Shown: positions 23,671 to 33,032, counted from the first letter of the stretch. The stretch: DNA of 42,663 nt from Streptococcus agalactiae ATCC 13813 (GCF_000186445.1 NZ_GL636070.1:2021527-2064189), one strand, 5' to 3'. The notes: generated by a model not told the origin, from the letters alone. Program-made: numbers and translations.

Positions 23671-25296
23671 TTATGACACTAAGATAGCTAAAGTTTGATA
23701 AGGTTGCAAAGTAACCGTTTCATCAAGAGTAACATCCTTATAATTTGATAGAAGAACTTGTCCTTGGAGATAATTCTCCGGTAATTTTATCTTAACTTTC
23801 TCAGCAAAGAAATTATTTAAAACAAGAAGTTTTTCCTTATCAAGATGGCGTTCAAAAGCATATACTTTTTCATTATCTTTGAAAGCTGCTTTATAATTCC
23901 CGTCAGCTATTATTGGCAGTTGTTTACGTAGTCTTATCAACTCTTGATAGAAAGTAAATATCGGCCCTGTTTTCTCCTTTGCGACATTGATTTCTTTATA
24001 TGATTTTCCTACTTTCAACCATGGAGTGCCTTCAGAAAAACCTGCATTCGTACTATCATCCCATTGCATTGGTACTCGAGAATTGTCTCGAGATTTCGCT
24101 CGAATAATGCTAAATGCCTCTTCTTGTGACTTGCCTTCATCAAGCATTATTTGGTAGGCATTCAAACTCTCAATATCCACATAATCATCCATAGAACTGT
24201 AATCGGGATCAAGCATTCCGATTTCTTCACCCATATATATATAAGGAGTACCACGCGATAAGTGGATAGATGCTGCTAACATGGTTGCTCCTTCATTTCG
24301 AAAATGTTTCACGTCTACAAAACGATTTAATGCTCGCGGTTGGTCATGATTATTATAGAATAAAGCATTCCAACCATTTCCTTCGCTCATTCCTTCGCCC
24401 CAACTATGGAAAAGATCACGTAATGCAGGAAAATCAAAAGCCATAATGGTCCACTTTTGCCCATCTTTATAATCTACTTTGAGGTGGTGAAAATTAAAAG
24501 CCATGGATAACTCTTCACGTTCTGGTGCAGTGTAAAGAATGCAATTTGCAATTGTCGTTGAAGACATTTCACCAACTGTCATGAAGGAATCATCTTGTCC
24601 AAAACTAGCATTATTCAACATCTTGAGATAATCATGTGTTATTGGACGATCAGTATAAGCTGGTTTTCCATCATTAATTGGGCAGTTCTCAAGTATCTCA
24701 TCTTTCCCAATTAAATTAATCACATCAAATCGAAAACCTTTAACCCCTTTATCACGCCAAAAATTGACAACTTTAAAAAGTTCCTTGCGAACATCGGCAT
24801 TGCGCCAATTAAGGTCAGCTTGAGTGATATCAAAAAGATGAAGATAATACTTCCCTGTATCACCAAATGGTGCCCAAGCATTTCCACCAAATTTAGATAC
24901 CCAATCTGTTGGATTATCACGTAAGATAAAGAAATCTTGATAGTAGCGATCTCCTGCAAGTGCTTTTTTAAACCACTCATGTTCTATTGAACAATGATTA
25001 AGCACCATATCAAGCATAAAATCTATACGGTATTGACGTCCCACCTCAATCATTTCTTCAAAATCGTCCATCGTTCCAAAATCAGGGTTAATAGCTGTAT
25101 AATCAGAGATATCATATCCATTATCTCGTTGTGGACTTGGATAAAATGGGTTGAGCCAAACCATATCAATACCAAGTTCTGCTAAATAGGGTAATTTTTC
25201 GATAATACCACGAAGATCACCAACCCCATTACCAGTTGTGTCTTTGTATGATTTTGGATAAATTTGATAGACAACTTTACGTTTATCAATCGACAT
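23671..25296 (-). CDS. treA: Trehalose-6-phosphate hydrolase (alpha,alpha-phosphotrehalase)
   Basis: The enzyme splits trehalose 6-phosphate into glucose and glucose 6-phosphate. The 541-residue GH13 protein has the TIM-barrel motifs DMVLNHCSIEHEWF, GFRFDVINL (nucleophile Asp about residue 191), TVGEMSST (acid Glu) and FYNNHDQPRALNRF (transition-state Asp). SMDDYVDIESLN is typical of TreC/TreA. It follows treP and completes the trehalose pathway. GGAG lies before the start. The alternative, oligo-1,6-glucosidase, is unlikely next to a trehalose PTS. Confidence 0.95.
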   Translation of the reverse strand: MSIDKRKVVYQIYPKSYKDTTGNGVGDLRGIIEKLPYLAELGIDMVWLNPFYPSPQRDNGYDISDYTAINPDFGTMDDFEEMIEVGRQYRIDFMLDMVLNHCSIEHEWFKKALAGDRYYQDFFILRDNPTDWVSKFGGNAWAPFGDTGKYYLHLFDITQADLNWRNADVRKELFKVVNFWRDKGVKGFRFDVINLIGKDEILENCPINDGKPAYTDRPITHDYLKMLNNASFGQDDSFMTVGEMSSTTIANCILYTAPEREELSMAFNFHHLKVDYKDGQKWTIMAFDFPALRDLFHSWGEGMSEGNGWNALFYNNHDQPRALNRFVDVKHFRNEGATMLAASIHLSRGTPYIYMGEEIGMLDPDYSSMDDYVDIESLNAYQIMLDEGKSQEEAFSIIRAKSRDNSRVPMQWDDSTNAGFSEGTPWLKVGKSYKEINVAKEKTGPIFTFYQELIRLRKQLPIIADGNYKAAFKDNEKVYAFERHLDKEKLLVLNNFFAEKVKIKLPENYLQGQVLLSNYKDVTLDETVTLQPYQTLAILVS

Positions 25297-25424
25297 ATTC
25301 TACTCCTTTCCCAAAATGCTGCTGTATTTAGCAGTCTAACTATAACATCAACTATCATCAAAAATATAACATTTTTACAGTGATATCTGTTCCCATGAGT
25401 TTTTTCTTATGTTCAAAATAATTC

Positions 25425-25448
25425 AAGGAGCTAATGTATTAAGCTCCT
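25425..25448. other. Hairpin between treP and treA
   Basis: AGGAGCT and AGCTCCT pair around a nine-base loop within the 220-base gap. There is no T-run, so it may be a processing or stability element that sets the treP/treA ratio rather than a terminator. The rest of the gap holds nothing I recognise. Confidence 0.4.
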
Positions 25449-25516
25449 CAAACAATTCTCAAATTACCTCTTATTTTATAAGAGTGCTCTTTTTTAAAAA
25501 GAATACCTAATTACTT

Positions 25517-27547
25517 TTAAATTTTCTTGGCAACCATTAATGCTTGTCCACGTTTTATCTGTTTGGGTAAATCTATCAATTCTTCTGGTCGGAATTCTTC
25601 TTGATTAGTAATCAGAATAGGAGTTTCCACAATGTATCCTTCTTCTTTTATCATTGGAATATTGAAAGTAATGAGTTTATCTCCTACTTTTACATTGTCA
25701 CCTTGGGCAACATGAGAGGTAAACCCTTTTCCTTCTAAATTAACAGTATCCATACCAATATGAATAAGAAACTCAACCCCCTCTGATGTTAATAATCCAA
25801 TAGCATGTTTCGTAGGGAAAAGAACTGAAACTGCCGCATCGACCGGTGAAACTAGTTCTCCATCACTTGGATCGATAACCACTCCCTTCCCCATAATTCC
25901 TTGTGAAAAGACAGGATCACTAGCTTGATCCAGTGGTTTAGCTAAACCTGATAAAGGGCTTACTACACTAAGCTTTGTACCTGAGACGACAGCTTTTTCT
26001 TTTGCTGATTTTGTTTCTGTTGTTGAAGCAATGACAGCATCAGGTACTAATTTTTCCTCTTCAGTTTTTGTCAAAATACCTGATTTTTTAAAGAATAGTG
26101 TCAAAAATAAAGGAATAAAGATAGCCACTGCCATACAGATAAAGAAATATCCCATATATTTAACGTTAATTGACAGGAAGCCTGGAAGACCGCCTACACC
26201 AATAGAGTTAGCTTGGACATTAAAAGTTGTCGCCAAAAGACCTGCCACACTTGAACCAATCATACCAGCAACAAATGGATAAATGTATTTAACGTTTACA
26301 CCAAAAAGCGCAGGCTCTGTAACACCAAGGTAGGCTGAGATAGCAGCTGGAAGTGATATTTGAGCCTCTTTTTCATCATGACGATGCATAAAATAATAAG
26401 CTAGTACAGCTGAACCCTGAGCAATATTTGAAAGAGCAATCATCGGCCAAAGGCCAGTTGTATGTGTTTTTGTATCTGCTATGAGTTGAGTATCGATAGC
26501 ATTTGTCATGTGGTGCAAACCAGTAATAACAAATGGGGCATACAGGGCACCAAAAATAGCACCAAAGAGCCATTTTACAGGACCAGTCAATCCAATAAGA
26601 ACGATAGCAGAAATCCATTTACCTAGTGTCCAACCAATAGGTCCAAGGACAGTATGAGCCAAGATAATAGCTGGAACTAAGGATAAAAATGGCACAAAAA
26701 TCATTGAAACAACTTCAGGAATATGTTTTCTCCAGAAGATTTCTAAGTAAGACAGGCTCAAACCAGCTAACAGAGCTGGAATAACTTGAGCTTGATAACC
26801 AATTTTTTGTACTGTAAAGTAACCAAAATTCCAAGACCAATTTTTAGCAATGTCTGCTGCTGAAGTACTAGCTACAGAATAAGCATTAAGTAATTGTGGC
26901 GACACTAGACAGATACCTAGAACAATACCGAGGATTTGAGTAGTCCCCATCTTACGAGTCACAGACCATACAATACCAACTGGTAAGAAATGAAATATAG
27001 CTTCACCTGGTAACCATAAAAAAGAGTCTACTCCGCTCCAAAACGTTGAAACATCTACTAGAGTATTCCAAATTGGATGCCCAGAAGAGTCTACTTGCCT
27101 GACACCATCAACAACTTTTTGACCTAAAAATTCAAATGGAACGGCATCTAAAATATTACGAAAACCAAGGATCAGACCACCAACAATAATGGCTGGAATA
27201 ATCGGTGTAAATATTTCAGCCAGCATTGTCAACACACGCTGTAAAGGGTTTTGATTTTTTTGGGCAGCCGATTTTGCCGCCTCTTTAGACACACCCTCAA
27301 TACCAGAAACGGCTACAAAAGCATTATAAAAAATAGGGACATCATTACCAATAATGACTTGAAATTGCCCAGCATTGGTAAAGGTACCCTTGACTGATGG
27401 TAACTCCTCAATTACCTTTACCTTAGCTTTACTACTGTCATTCAAAACAAATCGCATGCGTGTAGCACAATGTGTCACTGCACTAATATTTTCTTTACCC
27501 CCAATTGCCTCTAACAAGGCTTTGGCATCATGTTTAAATTGTTCCAT
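25517..27547 (-). CDS. treP: Trehalose-specific PTS EIIBCA
   Basis: The 676-residue three-domain permease imports trehalose and phosphorylates it to trehalose 6-phosphate. EIIB is at the N-terminus (active cysteine in SAVTHCATRMRFVL), EIIC occupies about residues 100 to 470 with ten or so helices, and a glucose-type EIIA ends the protein (about 510 to 676; DGELVSPVDAAVSVLFPTKH and the phosphorylated histidine in EFLIHIGMDTVNL). The attached EIIA makes the protein independent of other EIIA proteins. Its promoter carries a cre. The usual divergent treR regulator is not beside it. Confidence 0.95.
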   Translation of the reverse strand: MEQFKHDAKALLEAIGGKENISAVTHCATRMRFVLNDSSKAKVKVIEELPSVKGTFTNAGQFQVIIGNDVPIFYNAFVAVSGIEGVSKEAAKSAAQKNQNPLQRVLTMLAEIFTPIIPAIIVGGLILGFRNILDAVPFEFLGQKVVDGVRQVDSSGHPIWNTLVDVSTFWSGVDSFLWLPGEAIFHFLPVGIVWSVTRKMGTTQILGIVLGICLVSPQLLNAYSVASTSAADIAKNWSWNFGYFTVQKIGYQAQVIPALLAGLSLSYLEIFWRKHIPEVVSMIFVPFLSLVPAIILAHTVLGPIGWTLGKWISAIVLIGLTGPVKWLFGAIFGALYAPFVITGLHHMTNAIDTQLIADTKTHTTGLWPMIALSNIAQGSAVLAYYFMHRHDEKEAQISLPAAISAYLGVTEPALFGVNVKYIYPFVAGMIGSSVAGLLATTFNVQANSIGVGGLPGFLSINVKYMGYFFICMAVAIFIPLFLTLFFKKSGILTKTEEEKLVPDAVIASTTETKSAKEKAVVSGTKLSVVSPLSGLAKPLDQASDPVFSQGIMGKGVVIDPSDGELVSPVDAAVSVLFPTKHAIGLLTSEGVEFLIHIGMDTVNLEGKGFTSHVAQGDNVKVGDKLITFNIPMIKEEGYIVETPILITNQEEFRPEELIDLPKQIKRGQALMVAKKI

Positions 27548-27623
27548 CTGTTTATCCTTATCTATTTAACGGAGAGTCTGTGACTCCAAGGCAGAAACTT
27601 AAAGAAGACTAGCTTACAATATA

Positions 27624-27652
27624 ATTGTAAACGATTACATATCCCTATGCAA
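27624..27652 (-). promoter_or_regulatory. treP promoter overlapped by a CcpA cre
   Basis: TTGCAT at 27652-27647, 17 bases, TACAAT at 27629-27624 on the minus strand. The dyad TGTAAACGATTACA (27626-27639, plus-strand reading) fits the cre consensus at every conserved base and covers the spacer and -10. Repression by CcpA in glucose is predicted. Confidence 0.75.
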
Positions 27653-27792
27653 ATCCTTAGCTTATCTTTTTAAAAAATCTATAAATTATAAAATAAATTA
27701 GTCAATAATACCCAAAACATTAGAATTTCTCACCAACGTTACCAAAATGTTAGAGTCATGAGTAGGTCAGTCACCCCCAATACTCTCTTAAT

Positions 27793-27823
27793 AAAAAACA
27801 CCTACTAATTGATATAGTAGGTG
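27793..27823. terminator. Terminator of the nickel-type ABC operon
   Basis: CACCTACTA and TAGTAGGTG form a nine-base stem around ATTGATA, followed on the minus strand by a T-run, seven bases past the last ATPase gene. Confidence 0.82.
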
Positions 27824-27829
27824 AGTTTT

Positions 27830-28456
27830 TTAATCTCCATTGAAAGCTACGATACGATTCTCTTCAATCATATAGCATTGGTTACAAAGTTTCTCTAACA
27901 TAGCGAAATCATGACTAATAACGATGAGACCTAAATTTCTATCCTTTACAATCTCCAACAGGCTTTTCCATACACTAGCTTGTGTAATACTATCCAACAT
28001 AGTAGTCATTTCATCTGCAATAAGGTATTTAGTCTCTGGATGTAATGAACGCACAATCGAAAAGCGTTGTAATTCCCCTCCCGAGAGTTCACTAGGGCGA
28101 CGATTTAGCCATTTTTCTTGAATTCCAAAAGCATCTAGTAAATCTCGACTTGGGTAATAAGCTTCTTCTAAACTTTTTTTCATAGGCCATAAAGGATTCA
28201 TGGTTTGTTCAGGATGTTGTTGGATAAGTTGCACAGGTCTAAATGCTTTGTTAGGCAAATGACTGCCATCAACTAATACTTCACCAGATTTAGGCTGCAA
28301 AAAACCGGCAAGCACTCTGGATAAACTCGTTTTTCCACACCCACTTTGTCCAAATATCCCTAAGATTTGACCAGGTGCTACCTCTAAATCAATCTCCTTA
28401 AAAAGCCATTGATCTTTTTTATGATAAAAGCCAAGCTTTTTAGCCTCTAAGGTCAT
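27830..28456 (-). CDS. nikE: ABC transporter ATP-binding protein, nickel/peptide type (NikE-like)
   Basis: Second of two ATPases energising the transporter. The 208-residue protein has Walker A GQSGCGKTS (about residue 36), a Q-loop LIQQHPEQTMNPLW, the signature LSGGELQR, Walker B YLIADEMT and the switch histidine in VISHDFAM. It is shorter than many OppF/NikE proteins because it lacks the C-terminal oligopeptide domain. It overlaps the previous ATPase gene by 17 bases. The symbol reflects the operon layout rather than proof of nickel transport. Confidence 0.85.
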   Translation of the reverse strand: MTLEAKKLGFYHKKDQWLFKEIDLEVAPGQILGIFGQSGCGKTSLSRVLAGFLQPKSGEVLVDGSHLPNKAFRPVQLIQQHPEQTMNPLWPMKKSLEEAYYPSRDLLDAFGIQEKWLNRRPSELSGGELQRFSIVRSLHPETKYLIADEMTTMLDSITQASVWKSLLEIVKDRNLGLIVISHDFAMLEKLCNQCYMIEENRIVAFNGD

Positions 28457-29243
28457 GAGTAACTCCTTTCAAAAAGTCTTGCTGAGGGAGTGTGCGCCAT
28501 AAACGTCTCGCAAATTCTGTTTGTAATTGCTCCCCACCTCCGCTAAAAAAGCTAGCTGGAGCTGTTTCAATAGCTTTTCCCTCTTTAAAAATAGTAATAC
28601 GATCCGCAATTTGACTAGCTGCTACAATATCATGAGTGATAAATATAACGCTTATTCCTTTATCTGCAAAGGAGCGTAGTTGGTCTAAAACCATTTGCAG
28701 AGCATCTGGATGTAATCCAGGAGTGGGCTCATCCGCAATAATCAAAGAAACCTTATCACTAATACACGTTGTAAACAAAACACGTCGGAGCATTCCGCCA
28801 GAAAGTTGGAAAGGATACAAGTCACCATCACTTTCTTTTAAACCAAACTGTTGAAACAATCCTTCTTGAGTAGCCTTAGCATTTTCTGAGATACCTAAGC
28901 GCACCTGATGTTTGACTTTCATAGATGGATCTAAATAATTAACGGATTGTGGAATCAACGTCATTTCTTTTCCTCGCAACTGTCTGATGCGTTTAGAAGT
29001 TAGTGATTGACCACGATAAATCATATCTCCTGTTACAGCTGCATTTTTAGGAAGAATATCCATAATAGCATGCGCTAATAAACTCTTGCCTGAACCACTA
29101 GCACCTATAATAGCTAATAACTCACCTTTTTTAACTTCTAAATTCAGCGCTTGTATCGGTGTGGATTGAAATGGTTTTAAAAATCTTCCGTATTGAGTGA
29201 AAGTGATGGAGAGGTCTTTAATGCTTAATAATGTTTCTGTCAT
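28440..29243 (-). CDS. nikD: ABC transporter ATP-binding protein, nickel/peptide type (NikD-like)
   Basis: First ATPase of the pair. The 267-residue protein has Walker A GASGSGKSLL (about residue 42), Q-loop LIPQSVNYLDPSMKV, signature LSGGMLRR, Walker B LIIADEPTPGLHPD and switch histidine in FITHDIVAA. The glutamine of the usual LSGGQ is replaced by methionine, as in several Nik/Opp ATPases. It lies 11 bases after the second permease gene. Confidence 0.87.
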   Translation of the reverse strand: MTETLLSIKDLSITFTQYGRFLKPFQSTPIQALNLEVKKGELLAIIGASGSGKSLLAHAIMDILPKNAAVTGDMIYRGQSLTSKRIRQLRGKEMTLIPQSVNYLDPSMKVKHQVRLGISENAKATQEGLFQQFGLKESDGDLYPFQLSGGMLRRVLFTTCISDKVSLIIADEPTPGLHPDALQMVLDQLRSFADKGISVIFITHDIVAASQIADRITIFKEGKAIETAPASFFSGGGEQLQTEFARRLWRTLPQQDFLKGVTHDLRG

Positions 29244-29254
29244 ATCTCTACCTC

Positions 29255-30076
29255 CTAAAAATGATCCGTTTGAGGGTAAAAGAGTTTCTTTAAAGATTCT
29301 CCGATAGTATCAAAGGCATTGACAACCAAAATAAGATAAAGGCCTGGAAAAATCACCAACCACCAATTGCCAAGAGAGATATGCTTAGCTGCTTCTGACA
29401 AAATGATACCAACCGAAGGTTGTTCGGCAGAAAGGCCAAATCCTAAGAAAGTCATGGATGCTTCATGCAAGATGACGTGCGGAAATAAGAGGATAAACCC
29501 AATGAAAATTTGAGAAGCAATCAAAGGCAAGATATGATGCCTCACAATATAATAAGGCGTTTTTCCCATGCTTTTAGAGAGCTGGACAAAGGCTTTATTC
29601 TTTAGATCATAGACTTCATTGCGGATAAGCCTTGCTAGAGAGGGCCAATGGGTAACAGCTGTTGCAATGATAACCCCTTGAGCCCCTTTACCAACAACAA
29701 AAGAAATGAGAATCATAAAAATCAAATGAGGCATACCAATAAACAAATCAACCAACCAGGCTATTATTTTATCAATAAGGCTATTTCCTAGACCTGCAAG
29801 CACTCCAAAAACGGTCGCAAGAAAGACTCCCATAAGGGCACCTAATAAGCCGACTTGTAAAGAGAAATAAAGCCCTTTAATCGTTCTGACAAACATATCC
29901 CTACCTAAACCATCTGTCCCAAAAAGATGGTTTAATGAAGGAGCAAGGTTGCGTAAAGCTGCATTGGTTTCCAAAGGCGTCCTATAGAAATAAAGGTTTA
30001 AGGCTAGAATACTAAGAATGAGAGAAATGGCGATACCCAGTTGCCATAAAACAATAGTTCGACGTCTCAATATCAT
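29255..30076 (-). CDS. nikC: ABC transporter permease, nickel/peptide type (NikC-like)
   Basis: Membrane subunit of the OppC/NikC class, 273 residues. It has an N-terminal helix, a family opening (NHLFGTDGLGRDMFVRTIKG), about five more helices, and the coupling loop with YIVRHHILPLIASQ near residue 185 that contacts the ATPase. It overlaps the first permease gene by four bases. Confidence 0.88.
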   Translation of the reverse strand: MILRRRTIVLWQLGIAISLILSILALNLYFYRTPLETNAALRNLAPSLNHLFGTDGLGRDMFVRTIKGLYFSLQVGLLGALMGVFLATVFGVLAGLGNSLIDKIIAWLVDLFIGMPHLIFMILISFVVGKGAQGVIIATAVTHWPSLARLIRNEVYDLKNKAFVQLSKSMGKTPYYIVRHHILPLIASQIFIGFILLFPHVILHEASMTFLGFGLSAEQPSVGIILSEAAKHISLGNWWLVIFPGLYLILVVNAFDTIGESLKKLFYPQTDHF

Positions 30077-31050
30077 ACTTTTCTCCTTAACTGTGGATTG
30101 ATGATGCTATTTAAAATATCCGCAATAAGATTGCCCGCAAAAACAAATAATGTCCCTATCATCACAATAGCTAGAAGTAGCGGTGTATCACTTTTAAGTC
30201 CTGCTTCAGTTAGGGTAGACCCTAGTCCTGGATATGAGAAAACTTGCTCAGCAAGAACGGATCCTCCAAACAATTCTCCAAAATAGGAAAAATGCAGTGT
30301 AATAGCTGGTACGATAGCATTTCTAAGGCAATGATGTTTAAAAATTTGCCACTGTGTTTCCCCACGCGCTCTGGCAAATAAGACATATTCACTAGAAAGC
30401 ACCGACATCATTTTAGTTCTCGTATGAAGGGTGACATTGGCACTGCCTAGAATACTTAGCGTGAAAACAGGTAACATAAGGTGCTTAACTCGATCAGCTA
30501 ACGTAATATCTTGACTCAAAGTGCCTATCGGGGAAGAAATACCAATCGGGAACCACCCCAGCTGGACAGAAAAGATTAATAAAAAAATGAGCCCAATCCA
30601 AAAAGTTGGTACTGATATCTGAAGGTAAGAAAACCACCTTACAATTCGATCAAGCAATTTCCCTTGATGGAAAGCTGATAAAGTTCCTAAGATAAATCCA
30701 ATAAGACCCGATAAGACCCAGGAGAGTCCCATAAGTATGAAAGAGGCACCTGCCCGTGATCTAATAATATCAATAACAGGTTGCCGATAAACAAGTGAAG
30801 TCCCTAAATGTCCCTGTATAAAATTTTTTAACCAAATAAAATACTGGACCGGAGCTGGCTTATCCAAGCCATAGTGGTGAGCAATCGCTTTGTACTGAAC
30901 AGGGGTTAGTGACGTGTCATAATTGACACTTGCCATGACTGGATCAACCGGTGATTGTTTTAGTAAAATAAAGGTCAAAATTGATACTCCAAAAACGAGT
31001 GACAAACACCTAAGTATCTTCCAGATAACTACAGTGGTAATATGTTTCAC
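30073..31050 (-). CDS. nikB: ABC transporter permease, nickel/peptide type (NikB-like)
   Basis: Membrane subunit of the OppB/NikB class, 325 residues, with six predicted helices. Family signs are FILLKQSPVDPVMA near residue 28, HYGLDKPAPVQYFIWLKNFIQGHLGTS, and the ATPase-contact loop ARARGETQWQIFKHHCLRNA near residue 225. It follows nikA after a 112-base gap with a strong stem-loop. A ribosome site (AAGGAG) precedes the start. Confidence 0.88.
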   Translation of the reverse strand: MKHITTVVIWKILRCLSLVFGVSILTFILLKQSPVDPVMASVNYDTSLTPVQYKAIAHHYGLDKPAPVQYFIWLKNFIQGHLGTSLVYRQPVIDIIRSRAGASFILMGLSWVLSGLIGFILGTLSAFHQGKLLDRIVRWFSYLQISVPTFWIGLIFLLIFSVQLGWFPIGISSPIGTLSQDITLADRVKHLMLPVFTLSILGSANVTLHTRTKMMSVLSSEYVLFARARGETQWQIFKHHCLRNAIVPAITLHFSYFGELFGGSVLAEQVFSYPGLGSTLTEAGLKSDTPLLLAIVMIGTLFVFAGNLIADILNSIINPQLRRKV

Positions 31051-31071
31051 AGATAAATCTCCTTAATTGTT

Positions 31072-31130
31072 AAAAAAGGAGTCGAGGAAACCATTCACAC
31101 CATAAGGTGTACATTGTTTTCTCTGACTCC
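31072..31130 (-). terminator. Intra-operon stem-loop with T-run between nikA and nikB
   Basis: On the minus strand GGAGTC...GACTCC closes a long imperfect stem (31130 to 31078) around ACACC-TTAT-GGTGT, followed by TTTTTT (31077-31072). It looks like a leaky terminator that makes the binding protein more abundant than the membrane parts. Only partial read-through is needed for the permease. Confidence 0.7.
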
Positions 31131-31162
31131 AAACTTAAAGTAGCCTACATTAACTAAATTAG

Positions 31163-32791
31163 TTACTTAGCAGATTCATCCCAAGTCCATTCAGCAATGT
31201 TAGTCAATAATGACCAATCATGACCATGACTATGGACACCTTGTTTACCTACATTGATACGTTTATCACCAATATAAGTATGGTTAAGACTCACCAACCA
31301 TACATTTGGTAAATCTCCAAGAGTGGAAGCACCTGTTTTGCCATCCCACTGAGCTAACTTCCAATATTTGTTAGCTTTATCAAGGTCAGGAGATGTCATT
31401 GCTTTGTCAAGGTACTTAGTCACAGTAGGATTGTTATAAAAAGTAATATTGGTCCAACCTTTACCAGCTAAACTTGGGTAATGTGATTCATAAAATTGCT
31501 GCGCATGATGACGTCCTCCCGCATAAAGTAAGGCTGAATCATGTGACTTAGTTGCCATTTCATCCCAGTTACTAGCCTTGAGTTTAATAGTAATACCTAA
31601 GGCTTTAGCTTGCTCCGCTACTTCAACGGCTAAGTTTGCTCGTAATTGATCATTAGTAGGGTAGTAAAGGTCAAATTCCGCTTTAAGATTTCCTTTTTTG
31701 CGGCTACCGTCTGCTTGTTCTTTCCATCCAGCTTTTGTCAAAAGTTGCTTAGCTTTAGCTACTTTATTATCTTTAATTGCTGTTTTTGGATTCCAGAATG
31801 GTGTTCTATCAATAATTGAATAAGCTGGTTTACCATAACCATTTAAAACAGTATCCAGAACTTTTTGTCTATTTAAACCAATAGTCAAGGCTTTTCTGAT
31901 TGCTGGATCACTAGTGACATCATTTCCTACTGGATAACCGTCTGGTGAATTTTTCACAACACCTTTCTTCACATAAGGCAATGACAGTCCGCGAACGTCG
32001 TTTGAAGCAATATCTAGAAGACGTGTCCCTTTGACTTTCTTGCTAGCAAGCTCTGGCGTTGCGTAAATCATGTCAACATCACCAGATTCTAAAGCAGCTA
32101 GGGCTGTATTTTCATCAAGTAATACCCAAGTCCACTTTTTAAAATAAGGCTTTTTACCGTGCCAATAGGGATTTCGAACGAAGATTGCTTGTTCTCCAGC
32201 CTTATATTCTTTCACCATGTAAGGTCCTGAACCGATAGGATTGCTCTTATACTTATCATTGTAATGTTTTTTAGGGACGATTGGGATTTCTGTCAACTGT
32301 GCTGTAAATGTCGAATGCGCCTCAGTCAAATGAATATTTACCTGGTTTTTCCCAACTACTTCAACATTCTTAATAAAGGTCAAATCCCAAGCTTTTCCAT
32401 CTGCTTTCAACATATCATAAGTAAACTTAACATCGTCAGCAGTAACAGGCTCACCATTGGAGAATTTAAAATCATCATTTAAGTCGAACGACCACGTTAA
32501 GCCATCCTTAGAGATTTTATATTTTTTAGCAAGCTCTCCTTTTATATCTAGTTCAGGAGAACGTTTCAATAGGGTGCTATGAGTAATATTACCTTCATTA
32601 TGGATTCCATAACGGTCCTTTGGATCGAATTCATGAGGAAGCTTTGCCCCCATAGAAACAACCAATTCATCTTTGGGTCGTTGTTTTCGTGTTCGCTCCT
32701 TTGTTTGTGAATTTTGATTTTGACAAGCTACTAAAAAGATACTCGCCAGAAACAAAGCAACAAAAGAGATGTACTTCAAATATTTAGTCAC
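31163..32791 (-). CDS. nikA: Nickel/metallophore-type ABC substrate-binding lipoprotein (NikA-like)
   Basis: The 542-residue SBP_bac_5 protein is anchored outside the membrane: signal peptide with lipobox LVAC and lipidated Cys23. It resembles NikA/peptide-binding proteins, with AKKYKISKDGLTWSFDLNDD near residue 90 and FSNGEPVTADDVKFTYDML. Two histidine clusters, GRHHAQQFYESHYP (about 427 to 440) and HSHGHDW (about 518 to 524), favour a metal or metal-chelate ligand over a peptide. Start is GTG at 32791, supported by GGAGG. Substrate is not proven; zinc, nickel, cobalt or a metallophore are possible. Confidence 0.88.
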   Translation of the reverse strand: MTKYLKYISFVALFLASIFLVACQNQNSQTKERTRKQRPKDELVVSMGAKLPHEFDPKDRYGIHNEGNITHSTLLKRSPELDIKGELAKKYKISKDGLTWSFDLNDDFKFSNGEPVTADDVKFTYDMLKADGKAWDLTFIKNVEVVGKNQVNIHLTEAHSTFTAQLTEIPIVPKKHYNDKYKSNPIGSGPYMVKEYKAGEQAIFVRNPYWHGKKPYFKKWTWVLLDENTALAALESGDVDMIYATPELASKKVKGTRLLDIASNDVRGLSLPYVKKGVVKNSPDGYPVGNDVTSDPAIRKALTIGLNRQKVLDTVLNGYGKPAYSIIDRTPFWNPKTAIKDNKVAKAKQLLTKAGWKEQADGSRKKGNLKAEFDLYYPTNDQLRANLAVEVAEQAKALGITIKLKASNWDEMATKSHDSALLYAGGRHHAQQFYESHYPSLAGKGWTNITFYNNPTVTKYLDKAMTSPDLDKANKYWKLAQWDGKTGASTLGDLPNVWLVSLNHTYIGDKRINVGKQGVHSHGHDWSLLTNIAEWTWDESAK

Positions 32792-32841
32792 TATTAAACC
32801 TCCTTTTTTAATTGATAAATAATATTTTTGACAACTTTTTC

Positions 32842-32886
32842 ATTATAACAAGAAAAAAGTAGGAGGACAATTACTTAACTAGTTAA
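32842..32886 (-). promoter_or_regulatory. nikA promoter with AdcR (zinc repressor) box
   Basis: TTGTCC at 32870-32865, 17 bases, TATAAT at 32847-32842 give a strong promoter. Four bases upstream of the -35 lies TTAACTAGTTAA (32875-32886), a perfect palindrome identical to the streptococcal AdcR consensus TTAACYRGTTAA. AdcR with zinc would repress the operon, so transport should rise in zinc starvation. The match is seen; the control is inferred. Confidence 0.75.
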
Positions 32887-32996
32887 TTAGAAAATTTGTT
32901 ATTTTATCATTAATAACTTAAAGTTAGGTAAAACACAATTCTAGACTCTAGCTCATAAACCATGTTAATCCAATGTATTTTAATAGACATTATAAA

Positions 32997-33018
32997 AAGG
33001 CTGAATAAATTCAGCCTT
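32997..33018. terminator. Terminator of lrgA-lrgB
   Basis: AAGGCTGAA and TTCAGCCTT form a nine-base stem around TAAA, 15 bases past the lrgB stop. T-runs flank it modestly. Confidence 0.75.
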
Positions 33019-33032
33019 AACCACGCTATTAG

